From NCBI RefSeq assembly GCF_000002875.2, contig NC_009390.2, positions 166,417 to 230,416 on the forward strand: DNA of 64,000 bases, written 5' to 3'. Each line of letters begins with the position of its first letter. Position 1 is the first letter of the stretch. This DNA comes from Leishmania infantum JPCM5. Lineage: Eukaryota > Euglenozoa > Kinetoplastea > Trypanosomatida > Trypanosomatidae. Under the pieces are notes generated by a model. The model did not search any database and was not told the origin of the DNA. It was given only the letters and a program-made list of their open reading frames with translations. Shown here one piece after another: positions 29,323-39,218 of this stretch. The position numbers and the translations under genes were made by a program.

Positions 29323-32043
29323 ATGCTACTGAAGCACATCGATAACGTGGAAGAGCGCTTCGACCAGGCGCTGCAGCGCGTGCGCGACGGGGTGCGCCGC
29401 CGCGACGCCGCCCTCAACGACATCCGCCAGTCCATCCACGCCGAGAGCGAGCTTCACACGTCTCTGCGTGAGATCAGCAACGTGCAGTACAGGCTCATGC
29501 CGCAGTACGTGCACCGCAGCGCAGCACTGGCGCGCACCGTCGCGGCGAACGCGTCGCTGGCAGAACGCAGCTCGAAGCGGGTGCGACGGCTTGACGCGCT
29601 GCTACAGCGCGTGCAGCAGACGTGTGCCATCGTGGACGCCATGAAGGCAATGGAGAACGACGCGGCCCAGGTGTCGTCTGTCCTGGACTCTGGAGACATT
29701 GACAAGATACTTCAGCTCCTGCACTCGTACGAGGCGGCACAGCGTGTGCTGACCTCAGCCTCTCCAGCCACTGTCGTTGCTGTGGAGGCGAAGGCATCAG
29801 AGACGGGCACTGGCGGAGGCGCGTCCTTGTCAGCGCCGTCATCAGCGGCGGTCGAAGTGTCGAACGCGGCACCCGTCAGCGACGTCATGCGCCACGCTCG
29901 AGCGACCGTGCAGGCGCGCCTGCTCAGGATGATTGAGGACGCCGTGCAGGTGAACGACAAGCTGGCGATCATGAAGGGGACGAAGCTGCTAGCGGAGCTG
30001 GGCGAGGGCGCAGTGGCGTCGCGGCTGTACAGCGACTGGATCGCTGATCACACGATTGCCGCGCTGGCAAAGCTGATCGATGGCGAAATGAGAAAGATGG
30101 AGGACTCAGCGACGGTGGCCATGACGCACCTCGCACTCGTCTCGCAGTGCCTCGACAACGTCGCCGCCGCGTTCGAGAGCGACGAGGAGTTCACGTATGA
30201 AGCCTTCGGCGCGCAGGGGCCGCTGGTGCTGCTGGCGAAGCTGCACAGCCGCGCCACTGCCCGATGTGTGCCGGTGCTGAGCGACTTTATCGAGCGCCGC
30301 AAGGACGTGCTGGCTCAGCTGGAGAAGCACGCGTTGGCCGGCGACGGTGTCAGTAGTGTCTCTCGCGTGTCGACAACGTCCATGAACGCCGCTGCTGGCG
30401 CCAACGTCAACGCAGTGGTAGCCAGTGCCCGCCGCGCGGACCAGATTCTAGAGGAGATCAGCCACATGGTGTCGTGCGGACATATCTACCTCACCTTCGT
30501 GGAGCGCAAGCAGACGGAGTACGAGAAGCGGATGAAGGCGTCAGGTGCGGCGGCGGCAGCGGAGAGCGGCAGGGAGGAGTCAACCTCGATGGCAGCCGCG
30601 GGCGAGGTCGTCGTGGGCAGCACCGCCGACAACCTCTGGCGCACCAGTGACAACGCCCTCCTCAACTCCATGCAGGACATCCTAGCCGTCTACGTGCCGC
30701 TGCAGACGACGTACTTCACGATCGCCTACGACCAAGCGGTCGACCTGCAGCTGCGTGCGATCCGTGACGCCGCCAAGGAGGCGGCAGCCGCGGCAGCGCG
30801 TGCCGGCGGTGGTGGTGCTTCGCGTACTGCGGCAGGAACTCGGCACGGCAACGCGCCAGCTGCACTCGTTTCTGCGCCATCGGCGGCGAGCTTCATGTCG
30901 GGTCTGCAGAGTCTGTACATGGTTGCCGCCAGCAGCGCTGACGAGCTCATCGCCTCTGTCGGCGTCGGCGGAGGATCCGCTAGCGCTGCGGGCGGTGGCG
31001 CCTCTGCGGCGGCTTCGGAGGAGCTCGCGTCGTTCTGGTACTTCACCCACAACGGCCAAGTCACTCTGCCCGACGACGTCTTCTTCGTGCTTCGCATGGC
31101 CATCCACCGCGCCATGAACACCAAGTCGGCGCAGATCTGCTCCGCTGCGGTCATATCCGCCATGGACGTGGTGCAGTTGCGGCTCCTGCCAGAGATCGAG
31201 TCGCACACGGTGATCGCGGGTACAAGTAGCCACGCCGGGGCCGGCGGCGCGGCGTCTAATTCGTCTGCTGCCGGGGGCCGGCGCCGTGCCGGCGCAGCAC
31301 CGCACGGCGGCTTCCTGACACCTGACGAGCTACACTGGACCGGCGCGGCGCAGCGGACTGCGACGTACCTGCAGCGCATGGCTGACGAACTGCAGCAGCT
31401 GGGTGAGGCGACCTTCTCCGCGACGCCGCACGATGTGACGCGCTTCCGCGAACTTGCTGGCAACATGCGCACGCTGGGAAGGACTCTGCAGGAAAAGCTA
31501 ATCCCTGCCTGGCTCGATGCCTTCGCAGACGTGTGCTGCGACAGCGTTCTGCCGCCGCACATGGAGCGCTTCGCCGCCGTTTCTTATGACATGAAGGAGG
31601 AGGTGTACTACCACTACGAGCTCAACGACGTGTGGGTGCAGGCGTGCTTGGTAGACCTCGGCGCCGGGCTTCAGTACCTCCATCAGCACCTGGCAGATGC
31701 GAAGCTGTTCGATGCGCTACTCACGGCGATGGCGCGGCGGGTGGCGAAGGGGATAAGCAGCGTGCTGCTCCGTAAGCGCGTCAGCCTCTTCGGCGCGCTT
31801 CAGGTAGACAAGGACGTGCGTGCGCTGCGGAGCTTCTTTGTGGAGCGGGCGCAGAACGATCTCACCCCAATCCGCGACGCGTTTACAGTTCTCAGCTTGA
31901 TGGCGACGCTGCTGCTCTCCGACAAGCCGACAGACGCACTGGAGGAGGCGGCGAACACGGCACTGACGGCGGACGAGAAGAAGAAGGTGCTGCTGACGCG
32001 CGTTGAGTTCCGCAAGGAGGCGGTGATGGCGCTGCCGCTGTGA
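29323..32043 (+). CDS. COG4: conserved oligomeric Golgi complex subunit 4
   Basis: 906 residues. The N-terminal 130 residues are helical coiled coil (VEERFDQALQRVRDGVRRRD, then LREISNVQYRLMPQY) ending in MKAMENDAAQVSSVLDSGDI, like the COG4 region preceding its tethering-complex bundle. The C-terminal 90 residues are diagnostic: LRKRVSLFGALQVDKDVRAL (from about 816), then IRDAFTVLSLMATLLL, then LLTRVEFRKEAVMALPL, collinear with the conserved COG4 end (LQVDKELR, IRDKFARLSQMATIL, LRIDFR). COG4 belongs to lobe A of the COG complex, a CATCHR tether that captures intra-Golgi retrograde vesicles and supports glycosylation. Length is somewhat above the roughly 785 residues of animal COG4 because of Ala/Gly/Ser insertions near residues 155-185, 400-430, 490-570 and 635-665. 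Confidence 0.9.
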   Translation: MLLKHIDNVEERFDQALQRVRDGVRRRDAALNDIRQSIHAESELHTSLREISNVQYRLMPQYVHRSAALARTVAANASLAERSSKRVRRLDALLQRVQQTCAIVDAMKAMENDAAQVSSVLDSGDIDKILQLLHSYEAAQRVLTSASPATVVAVEAKASETGTGGGASLSAPSSAAVEVSNAAPVSDVMRHARATVQARLLRMIEDAVQVNDKLAIMKGTKLLAELGEGAVASRLYSDWIADHTIAALAKLIDGEMRKMEDSATVAMTHLALVSQCLDNVAAAFESDEEFTYEAFGAQGPLVLLAKLHSRATARCVPVLSDFIERRKDVLAQLEKHALAGDGVSSVSRVSTTSMNAAAGANVNAVVASARRADQILEEISHMVSCGHIYLTFVERKQTEYEKRMKASGAAAAAESGREESTSMAAAGEVVVGSTADNLWRTSDNALLNSMQDILAVYVPLQTTYFTIAYDQAVDLQLRAIRDAAKEAAAAAARAGGGGASRTAAGTRHGNAPAALVSAPSAASFMSGLQSLYMVAASSADELIASVGVGGGSASAAGGGASAAASEELASFWYFTHNGQVTLPDDVFFVLRMAIHRAMNTKSAQICSAAVISAMDVVQLRLLPEIESHTVIAGTSSHAGAGGAASNSSAAGGRRRAGAAPHGGFLTPDELHWTGAAQRTATYLQRMADELQQLGEATFSATPHDVTRFRELAGNMRTLGRTLQEKLIPAWLDAFADVCCDSVLPPHMERFAAVSYDMKEEVYYHYELNDVWVQACLVDLGAGLQYLHQHLADAKLFDALLTAMARRVAKGISSVLLRKRVSLFGALQVDKDVRALRSFFVERAQNDLTPIRDAFTVLSLMATLLLSDKPTDALEEAANTALTADEKKKVLLTRVEFRKEAVMALPL

Positions 32044-32591
32044 CGTCTTGGTGAACGTGCCTGCGTGTCCGGGCTTATGTTCATCTGTGTCGCTTCTTTG
32101 CGTTGTGTGCACGCATGCGTGCTCTGACTCTTTCACTGCGTCTGCGTCTGTGGTCGATGCGAGTTGCTGTTATGCGGTACTGATGCACGCGTGTGCGCCT
32201 TTATGCGGGCTTGAGCTCATCGAGATGACGATGCGCGATGAGCAAAACACGGAGTAATGGGAAGAGGAGGAGGGGGATTAGTGCTCTCGAGAATGGATGC
32301 GATTGTGCTGATGCCCGCGCGTGTCCGTATTTCGATGTCGCCTCCTGCTCAGCCCACCACCACCACCACCCCAACCTGTCACAGCACAGCACAGCACACT
32401 ACCACCTCCTAGCCCTCCTCCCCCATCTCTTCTCTCTCCTCTCTCTCCGTGACTTCACCGCCTTACTTGTCCCTTCTCTGTGCCTCCGTTGTTGGTGTAC
32501 ATGCGTCGCGTGCGGGGAGCGTCGCTGTCGTCCTCGTTGTCATCTCGGCAGTGTTCCCTCGTTGCGTGGCTGTTCTATACCTACACCGATC

Positions 32592-32629
<38 letters not shown>

Positions 32630-32796
32630 CGCACGTACATACAACGTGTTGTGCGTCTTCTCGCTTACTCGCCCTGCCCTCTTGCCTTGTCTCCTCTCCG
32701 TGCTGCCTGCGTGCGCACATCCGCCAGTCCTGTCGCACATCCTTGAGAGCTGCTGGAGCGGGGTGAGCAGCGCCTGGGGCAGCACAAAGACGGCTC
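32044..32796. other. inter-CDS region
   Basis: About 0.75 kb, no gene. It contains a strong CT tract at 32411-32448, the first downstream AG at 32518-32519 (candidate acceptor), and a (CA)n-(TA)n tract at 32594-32630. Confidence 0.7.
32594..32630. repeat. (CA)n passing into (TA)n
   Basis: About nine CA units run directly into about eight TA units, unusually AT-rich for this GC-rich window. Confidence 0.9.
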
Positions 32797-35739
32797 ATGG
32801 ATCGATCAACTCCGCCATTCATGCCACTGTGCCAGTCGCGGAGGCAGAGTGGTGCCTCGGCAACACCGGTGCTCACCCCCAACGCTGACGACAGAGACGA
32901 CTTCGCCGATGTCGACGACAACAACAGCGGCGTCGGCTTTGATAGCACCACGGTGTTGCTCTGCGACAGCGCACATCAACCTGCCAACAAGCCGGCTGAC
33001 GGGCCCAGCGGCGGCAGCAGCACCAGCGGCGGTAACACAGGTGCTTCTCCGTACACGATGTTCGAACCAGCTTACGCGCAGCAACAGCAAGGCGTGCTGG
33101 GGTCAGTGCTTCCGGATGAGAAAGCCGTCGCTGCAGCGGGCTGGTGCGGCGGCTCCGTGTTCCCGGCTCCGGACGCCTCTTACTCGCAGCCCTTGCCGCG
33201 CCTACTGCCGCCCCCCTACGTCAACACCGCGTCAGCGCGGCCGCCTTTCACAGCTGGCAGTTTAGGCATTCTCGGTTCAGGCACCACCGTCGAGGGAGTG
33301 TCTGCACCACCATCGGCCTCTGCGTACTCGCCGTCGACCACAGCGGCAGAGTCCGCCACTGGAGCGCCGGTCAACGTGGCAGCCTCAACAGACGTGCTGG
33401 AGGTGCCACTGCACGCACCGCGGCTGCGCGTCCCCACCAACCTTCCGCTGGAGCAGACGACATTGCTCGACCTCCTCGCCACCGCCGTCGTGCAAGGCGG
33501 GCCAACGACGGAGGAGGAGATTGTGAAGCGCGAGATGGGGCGCGGCAACCCGGCCTTCGCGTTCCTGGGCGAGAAGTTCAACCATCCATGTATGCTGTAC
33601 TACCGCTGGCGACTGTACTCCCTGCTGCAGGGCGACACGCTCGTCTCGTGGCGCACGCAGCCCTTCCAGATCGAGGAGGCGCGGCGCGCCTACGTGTGGG
33701 TGCCGCCGCCACCGCTCAAGGTCGGCCCGGAGTGCCTCGTCGGGCTGCACCAGCCAGAGCTGCTGGATCCGGCCTTCGCAACGGGCAGCGGTGGCGACGC
33801 GGCAGCGACAGTGGGCGGTGCCGAAGAGGAAGACGGCGCGGACGTGATTGTGCGCACGGCGCGTCCCCGCCGCCGCCGCCATCACCGCGGCCGAAGCGCC
33901 GAAGACGGGACGAACTATAAAAGGAGCCGCCATGAGGCGGGCGACGACACGGACCATGCAAACCGCAGCCGCGGTCGCAGCGGTAGCAGCAGCAGCAGCA
34001 GCAGCAGCGGAAGCAGCAGCAGCAGCAGCAGCAGTGAATCGGAAGGCGAGCAAGATGAGCGGAAGGGCGGTAGAGGTGCCACTTTGGCCGGGCGCGGTGA
34101 TGGCGACGAGGAGACGACGAAAGCCAAGAGTCAACCCCTCGGGCAATCTCCCGCCGGCACAAGCGCAGAGGCCCCGTCCTCTGAAGCAGCAGCGGACGCT
34201 GCCCACGTTCGGCTGCCACCGCCGTCTGCGCAGTGGATCTCGCGCCAGTGCACGGCGCACCGGCACGTTTTCGCGATCCTGCAGCCGCATCTGCTGGAGA
34301 AGTGGACGGCGCTGCTGAACCCCTACGCGATGGCAGACCCTGCCACCACGGGCGATGGCGGCATCGCGGCTCTCTGCGAGCGATGGTTGCGACGAGACGA
34401 GATTGCATCTCGCATGGCGTTCGCCATTCGACACGCTGACGCGATGCATCACCTGCTCAGCGTCCTGCTGGATGCGGTTGTGAAGGTGGCATATGTGGCG
34501 ACGGCGCGATCGCGTCAGCAGCCAACCGCTTCCGTCGATCCCATCGACAGCAACGTCTACTGCGTGGAGGCGCTGTGGTACCTCTTCGTGCTTCACGACA
34601 TCGTGATGAACGCGTCCAACACACCGGAGCCGTCCGCGACGTCGGCGACGAGCGTGAACAAGAACGTCTCGAACCGGCAGCAGCCGCAGCAGGTGCTCTC
34701 CACCGCTGCGGGAATGAGCGGCGCGACTTTGGCTGGTCGAATCGGCTTGGATGAGGAACTCTTTGCCTCCGAGGGAAGTCCGGAAGCACTGGAAGCTCTC
34801 TACGAGGTCTTCCGTCGCCAGCACCTGGCTATCCGTGCAGGCGCATCGACGCCACCGTCGCCCGCGGCTGCAGCAGGAGCATCATCAGCGACAGCGACTG
34901 CAGTGTCGCCATCGTCGGCGCTAGGGTCGACTCCGCGTCCTCGGCGCCGTCAGCGCCACCCGCAGCGGCGCTCGCCTTACGAGCGGTGCGGCGATGCGCT
35001 GGAAATGATACTTCCGACGCTGATGGAGGCGTGCACGGCGATCGCTCTGGCGGTGTCCATGGACAAGGAACGGCAGCGGTCGCAGGCGGCCGAGACAGCG
35101 CCAACTGCAGCGGCTCGAGTCCGCCACTTCAAAGTTCTGCCCCCACAGCAGCAGCAGCAGTCGAAGGCGAAAGGAAAGTCGAAGGCCTCGGAGCACGAGT
35201 CGGCGATGACGTCCTCGTCCACGACGCTGCCCGTCGGCGGAGGCCCTGCTCTGTCGTTAAGGCTCGACGCAGGATGTGACGCGGCCTCCGTGGCGAAGAC
35301 GCCGTCGTCCACGCTGCCTCTCTCCTCCCCATCCGCGGAGGGAAGCGGCTGCACATCTGCTGGCGGCGGCGCGGACACGGCCGCGCCATCGACGTCATCG
35401 GCCCCGGCGGTGATGCTGCTTCACTGGATCAAGGGGTTCCTCCTCGTTTGGATGAACGCGGAGCAGCCGCTGCAGCTGCCACCATCACCATCGCCGTCAG
35501 CGGGAGCAGGAATGGCGGCCGGAGCCGTCCTACCTCCCGGCACGGTGTGGCCAGACTGTCAGGCCGACGCGGCGGACATGCCGGACGTGAGTCTCACGTA
35601 CCATGTGGATCCACAGAACGCGTCGCTGCTCGGGCTCGACGCGGCATCGCAGCAGCAACGTAACGTCTATCATCAACCGCCGCTGCTGAGCGCGCGTGCG
35701 TGCGCGATCTTGAAGGATCGCTATAGCTTCTTGTTTTGA
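32797..35739 (+). CDS. U2SURP/SR140-like SURP-domain protein with a divergent CID
   Basis: 980 residues. A SURP module spans about 222-282: a helix around LLDLLATAVVQGGPTTEEEI, the signature NPAFAFLGEKFNHP, then YYRWRLYSLLQGD followed by WRTQPFQ and a VPPPPL segment. The run YYRWxLYSxLQGD...WRT...PPPL is specific to U2SURP/SR140, a U2 snRNP-associated splicing factor. A helical region at about 475-610 (MAFAIRHADAMHHLLSVLLD, then YCVEALWYLFVLHDIVMNAS) matches the CTD-interaction domain expected next in that family. Between them lies a Ser/Arg-rich stretch with two poly-Ser runs (about 396-415). The N-terminal 200 residues are disordered; the RRM that precedes SURP in animal U2SURP is not visible. 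A nuclear role in pre-mRNA processing is inferred. Confidence 0.88.
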   Translation: MDRSTPPFMPLCQSRRQSGASATPVLTPNADDRDDFADVDDNNSGVGFDSTTVLLCDSAHQPANKPADGPSGGSSTSGGNTGASPYTMFEPAYAQQQQGVLGSVLPDEKAVAAAGWCGGSVFPAPDASYSQPLPRLLPPPYVNTASARPPFTAGSLGILGSGTTVEGVSAPPSASAYSPSTTAAESATGAPVNVAASTDVLEVPLHAPRLRVPTNLPLEQTTLLDLLATAVVQGGPTTEEEIVKREMGRGNPAFAFLGEKFNHPCMLYYRWRLYSLLQGDTLVSWRTQPFQIEEARRAYVWVPPPPLKVGPECLVGLHQPELLDPAFATGSGGDAAATVGGAEEEDGADVIVRTARPRRRRHHRGRSAEDGTNYKRSRHEAGDDTDHANRSRGRSGSSSSSSSSGSSSSSSSSESEGEQDERKGGRGATLAGRGDGDEETTKAKSQPLGQSPAGTSAEAPSSEAAADAAHVRLPPPSAQWISRQCTAHRHVFAILQPHLLEKWTALLNPYAMADPATTGDGGIAALCERWLRRDEIASRMAFAIRHADAMHHLLSVLLDAVVKVAYVATARSRQQPTASVDPIDSNVYCVEALWYLFVLHDIVMNASNTPEPSATSATSVNKNVSNRQQPQQVLSTAAGMSGATLAGRIGLDEELFASEGSPEALEALYEVFRRQHLAIRAGASTPPSPAAAAGASSATATAVSPSSALGSTPRPRRRQRHPQRRSPYERCGDALEMILPTLMEACTAIALAVSMDKERQRSQAAETAPTAAARVRHFKVLPPQQQQQSKAKGKSKASEHESAMTSSSTTLPVGGGPALSLRLDAGCDAASVAKTPSSTLPLSSPSAEGSGCTSAGGGADTAAPSTSSAPAVMLLHWIKGFLLVWMNAEQPLQLPPSPSPSAGAGMAAGAVLPPGTVWPDCQADAADMPDVSLTYHVDPQNASLLGLDAASQQQRNVYHQPPLLSARACAILKDRYSFLF
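33985..34034. repeat. (AGC)n coding microsatellite (poly-Ser)
   Basis: Two AGC runs interrupted by a GGA codon encode poly-Ser in the SURP protein. Likely length-polymorphic. Confidence 0.9.
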
Positions 35740-36735
35740 GTTTTCTTTTTCGGAGTAAGGCAACGAAGGGGGGGGCGTTGGCCAGCAGCACAGAGAGGCG
35801 GTGACATCGTGGCCGCGTCGCGTTGACGGAATGAATTTGATTGGCGTAGCTGAGCAACGCGTGTGCTGCCGTGCGTCTCAGTCAAGATGGGGGTGGGAGG
35901 GAGGGGCGTTGGGCGTTGGACGAGATGAGACGCACACGTCGCTGTATCTCGTTCTCGGCCACCCACCGACCTACCCACCCCCGCCTCTGGTGCTGCTGTT
36001 GCTGCACTGTAATGGTTAACTTGTATGTGTGCGCATGCCTTGTTGGTGTGAGCATATGGTCGTGGACGCAGCTGGGCGGAGACGGTCCTCTCCATCGTCG
36101 CGTTGCGACGGTGGCACGCCACCCCTGCACGGAAACCGTAGCACGAACACAACGAAGCAAGAAGATGTGCAGGCCGCGACGGAACGTCTCTGAGTGTCTT
36201 GTTTGTGCGGCGAAGATGCATGCATGCCCGCTACCCCTCCGCCCTCGCTCTCCTCCGCCTCTTTTCTCTATGTCTTGCTCGGAGCGTCGTTCGCGTTGTG
36301 GCGCGTGCGGGCCACCGCGGGGTTTCGTGCTTGGCTGCGGTGTGCTCGCCTCTTCTGCGGCCCCGATCACGAGAGAAGCGGCGGACGGCACGCGCCTCAA
36401 GAGCTCAGCGCATCCTCGGATGCGCGCCCACGCGCGCGTACAGGCGTAGCCACAGCACACAGCACTGTCTGTCGTTACGTCACCCGCGCCCTTCATTGTC
36501 AACTTCGTCGACCTTGAGGAAGAAGCGACCACCAGCTAGCGACAAGAGCAGCGAGCTGCACACTGTGCACAGAGTCAGCAGCGGCAGCGGCGACACCGTG
36601 TCGGGTGCGATCGGCGTCACCGCCGCTGTCGCGCCTGCGTTAGGCGGTGCCACAGCTGGCATACGCGGCACCGGCCGCTGCTCCCGCGCCGGTGAATCGG
36701 TTTTGCGTGCCGCGCTGGCGCCTCTCCCGGACACA
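35740..36735. other. inter-CDS region
   Basis: About 1 kb. The left part is UTR-like. From about 36540 the frame used downstream becomes coding-like (Gly/Ala/Ser-rich), so the true start of the next gene may lie left of 36736, either at 36220 or at a position disturbed by assembly error. Confidence 0.55.
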
Positions 36736-38295
36736 ATGTCCGGCACGTCGTCGCGAGATGTCTCCACGGAGTCGGTATCGAGGACGGCGTCCTCGTGCTC
36801 GGCAGTGAAGGCAGGCGGNNNNNNNNNNNNNNNNNNNNNNNNNNNNNNNNNNNNNNNNNNNNNNNNNNNNNNNNNNNNNNNNNNNNNNNNNNNNNNNNNN
36901 NNNNNNNNNNNNNNNNNNCCGGCCGTCGTAATCGAGGTGGCGGTCGTGGCCACCGCCGCGCCATCGCTGCCTGAGCCGGAGGTGCTGCAGCTCTACGAAG
37001 ATATGCTTCGCCATCGGCATGCCAGCAACTGTAAAGGCTGGAGCGGAGGTGTGTCTCGTCACGACGGCCGCGATGCGCAGCAACGGTACACCCACGATGA
37101 CCTCGCGGCCGCGTTTGATCTCATTGTGCACATTCAACTTGCTACTGTCGCCGCCGTCACGGTCAGTGACATCAAGGACGAGGTGGCGCTGCGCACTGGC
37201 TTGCCAGCCGCGCAGCAGTGTCTTGTATACGACGCCGTGTTGCTGCAGGACTGTCTACCCGTCTGCCTGCTTCCGTCGGTCGCTGACGACGACGGCGTTG
37301 GTGATGGACAAGATGCCGCCATGGGACGAAGTGCAGGCCACGACTGCTGGAGACTCGTGTGCGTGCCGCTGTCGAGCGACTCATCGGCAGCGGCGATGGC
37401 GCGGCAGACTCGTCGGATCGAGTCTCCGCCGCGAGCGGCAGCGTCGCCGGCAGCAGCAGCCGATGCCATGCCCTACGACGACGGCGGAGACAAGGCTGCA
37501 GCAACACTTCAGTCCCTGCTGTCGATTTCTCCTGTACGACCGAGGACGCGAACCTCTCGCGCAGCAGAGGCGGCCGCGACGTCGCCCTCGCGGCGGCCTG
37601 GCGCTGTCCCTTTCACCCTCTCCAACGGCACGACAGTCGCTGCGTCAGCAACTATCCTCGCGAACACAGCCACAGCCACCGCCTCAGCTCCAACTGCAGC
37701 AAGGGCGGGCAATACGGAGCAAGTGGTCTCCGAGCACATCAACCGTCTGCGACGTCTGTACCTTAGCAACGCGGAGATGAGTGATCAGTCCGGTAGGGGA
37801 GGCTTGGGTTTCGCCGTGGCTGCTGTGGAGAGGGCACCAGAGCACGCGGATCCGTCCACCGCAGCGATGACCGGGGCGCGCCAACCGGCGCGGCAGCAGC
37901 GAGACCTCTTGCTGTCGCCGCTGAGGGCGGCGCCCGCTGTTGGTGCCGAACACTATCGAACCCGCTTCGGTCTGTCCTCTTTCGCGGCGCCGATCCCGTC
38001 TGCCTGCACGCTGCCGTCTCCATGTCGCGCGGAACTGAGCGACGCGTTGATTGCTGCTCTTCCGCCTCCGCCATTGCGCCGTCCGGTCACTCTGCCGTAC
38101 GAGTCCATCACGACGCTCTCCTGGAAGTCCTCTGTGCCTCAGACACAGCCCATGCAGCCGGTGCAGATCACCGCCAGCAGCAGCGTCGGTGCGGATGCCA
38201 GCGGTGGCAATGGTGGGGGTGGCGTCGATGCAAGTTGGATGAGCTCGCTCAGCGCATCCTTCTCCTCCACTGCCGCAGCGGCGGTGATGATGTGA
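36736..38295 (+). CDS. protein with a ubiquitin-like domain, interrupted by an assembly gap
   Basis: Start ATG 36736 is tentative; the frame is open upstream with another ATG at 36220. After the 100-N gap the sequence reads VIEVAVVATAAPSLPEPEVL and a helix, then a ubiquitin-like pattern at 37117-37255: FDLIVHIQLATVAAVTVSDI, KDEVALRTGLPAAQQ, CLVYDAVLLQD, collinear with the strand, helix (TxxDIKxxVxxxTGLPxxxQ), LVYxxxxLxD strand of ubiquitin folds. No C-terminal Gly-Gly is present, so this is a domain and not a conjugated modifier. The rest is Ala/Pro/Ser-rich and disordered, with short helical pieces (QVVSEHINRLRRLYLSNAEM). Function unknown. The gap may hide tens to thousands of bases, and the N-terminal half is not reliable. 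Confidence 0.72.
   Translation: MSGTSSRDVSTESVSRTASSCSAVKAGXXXXXXXXXXXXXXXXXXXXXXXXXXXXXXXXXXPAVVIEVAVVATAAPSLPEPEVLQLYEDMLRHRHASNCKGWSGGVSRHDGRDAQQRYTHDDLAAAFDLIVHIQLATVAAVTVSDIKDEVALRTGLPAAQQCLVYDAVLLQDCLPVCLLPSVADDDGVGDGQDAAMGRSAGHDCWRLVCVPLSSDSSAAAMARQTRRIESPPRAAASPAAAADAMPYDDGGDKAAATLQSLLSISPVRPRTRTSRAAEAAATSPSRRPGAVPFTLSNGTTVAASATILANTATATASAPTAARAGNTEQVVSEHINRLRRLYLSNAEMSDQSGRGGLGFAVAAVERAPEHADPSTAAMTGARQPARQQRDLLLSPLRAAPAVGAEHYRTRFGLSSFAAPIPSACTLPSPCRAELSDALIAALPPPPLRRPVTLPYESITTLSWKSSVPQTQPMQPVQITASSSVGADASGGNGGGGVDASWMSSLSASFSSTAAAAVMM
36819..36918. other. assembly gap of 100 N
   Basis: Exactly 100 undetermined bases, the conventional placeholder for a gap of unknown size. It lies within the Ubl-domain gene. 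Because 100 is not a multiple of three, frame agreement across it is not evidence of continuity. Confidence 0.99.
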
Positions 38296-38615
38296 GCCGC
38301 GCCGAGCGAAGAGCGTACAGGCGCTCAAGCCGGTGATGCGTCGAGGAAAGAGGAAAAGGTGGGAAGGAGGCCTGCACATCGCTGTGGCGCTCGCATCACC
38401 TTCCCGTCTCTGTCTGCTTGCCTCTCTCCCCGATGACTTGGAGCTTAGACCACTCACTAGAATACGCACGCACGCACAGAGGCCCATGTGACGTCCTGAA
38501 CTCTGTTGTAGGCGTGCATGGGTGTGTATACCATTCTCTCTCTCCGTGGGTGAGCACCTTAGACATCGATGACATCGACACATAGACACGGGCGGAGGGG
38601 AGCGTGTGTGCAGGC

Positions 38616-38722
38616 GTGTGTGTGTGTGTGTGTGTGGTGCCTCGCGCGCAGACAGGGCGCTGAACTCTTCGGTTTCCTGCTTCTCCCCAACCACGACCAC
38701 ACACACACACACACACACACAC
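38616..38722. repeat. inverted (GT)n / (CA)n tract pair
   Basis: A 21-nt GT tract and a 25-nt CA tract are separated by 61 nt. The transcript could fold into a stem of about 21 bp. Confidence 0.8.
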
Positions 38723-38875
38723 ATCCTCCTCCTCCCGCTGACGCGCGGGCGCAACCTCCACCATCCCTGCTGAACGCACGCGCCGGTTATTTTTTGGGGG
38801 GTGCGCGGCTGCATCGTGCGCACACAATCCATGACAGCGGCGCGTGTGCGCTCTCGCTTCCTCGAACACGCCCTC

Positions 38876-38923
38876 CCTTCCCTTCCCCTCCCTCCTCCTT
38901 TCCTGGTCCACACGCGCGCACAG
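38876..38923 (+). other. candidate trans-splice acceptor for the kinesin gene
   Basis: A CCTCCCTTCCCTTCCCCTCC-type tract is followed by the first clear AG at 38922-38923, about 300 nt before the ATG at 39219. Pattern only. Confidence 0.45.
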
Positions 38924-39218
38924 TTGACGCGGAAACAGATCCGAGAAGAACGACAGAATCGAGGCGAGCGAACCACCACGAGCATCACACTACGGGGTGC
39001 ACCTCCGTGGGAGAGTGCGCAGGGGAGAGTACTGCGCGGATTGGTCCTGTGCGGCTGTCTAGATGCGAGACAGCGAGAGGGGCGGCAGTGCAGGGGGCCG
39101 CGCTGCCGTAGGCTCAATAACGTTCATGTGTGCGCTCGTAAACGCAGAGCGCACATCCTTTCCTAGACGCGCGTGAGTGTGCCGCAACATTCGTACAAGG
39201 GGAAGGGGGTTGGAATAG

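Larger units (their letters stand above)
38296..39218. other. inter-CDS region with complementary GT and CA tracts
   Basis: About 0.9 kb, no gene. (GT)10 at 38616-38636 and (CA)12 at 38698-38722 are complementary. A pyrimidine tract at 38876-38901 with AG at 38922-38923 is a candidate acceptor for the kinesin gene. Confidence 0.75.

Noticed and set aside
32594..32630. AT tract considered as a promoter or origin element
   Set aside because: Only a CA/TA microsatellite; no further support, and promoters in these genomes are not TATA-based inside polycistrons.
33385..34824. 479-codon minus-strand open frame
   Set aside because: Antisense shadow of the SURP gene, no protein-like features of its own.
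37684..39117. 477-codon minus-strand open frame
   Set aside because: It spans the end of the Ubl gene and microsatellite DNA; its translation includes CVCVCVC and HTHTHT repeats.
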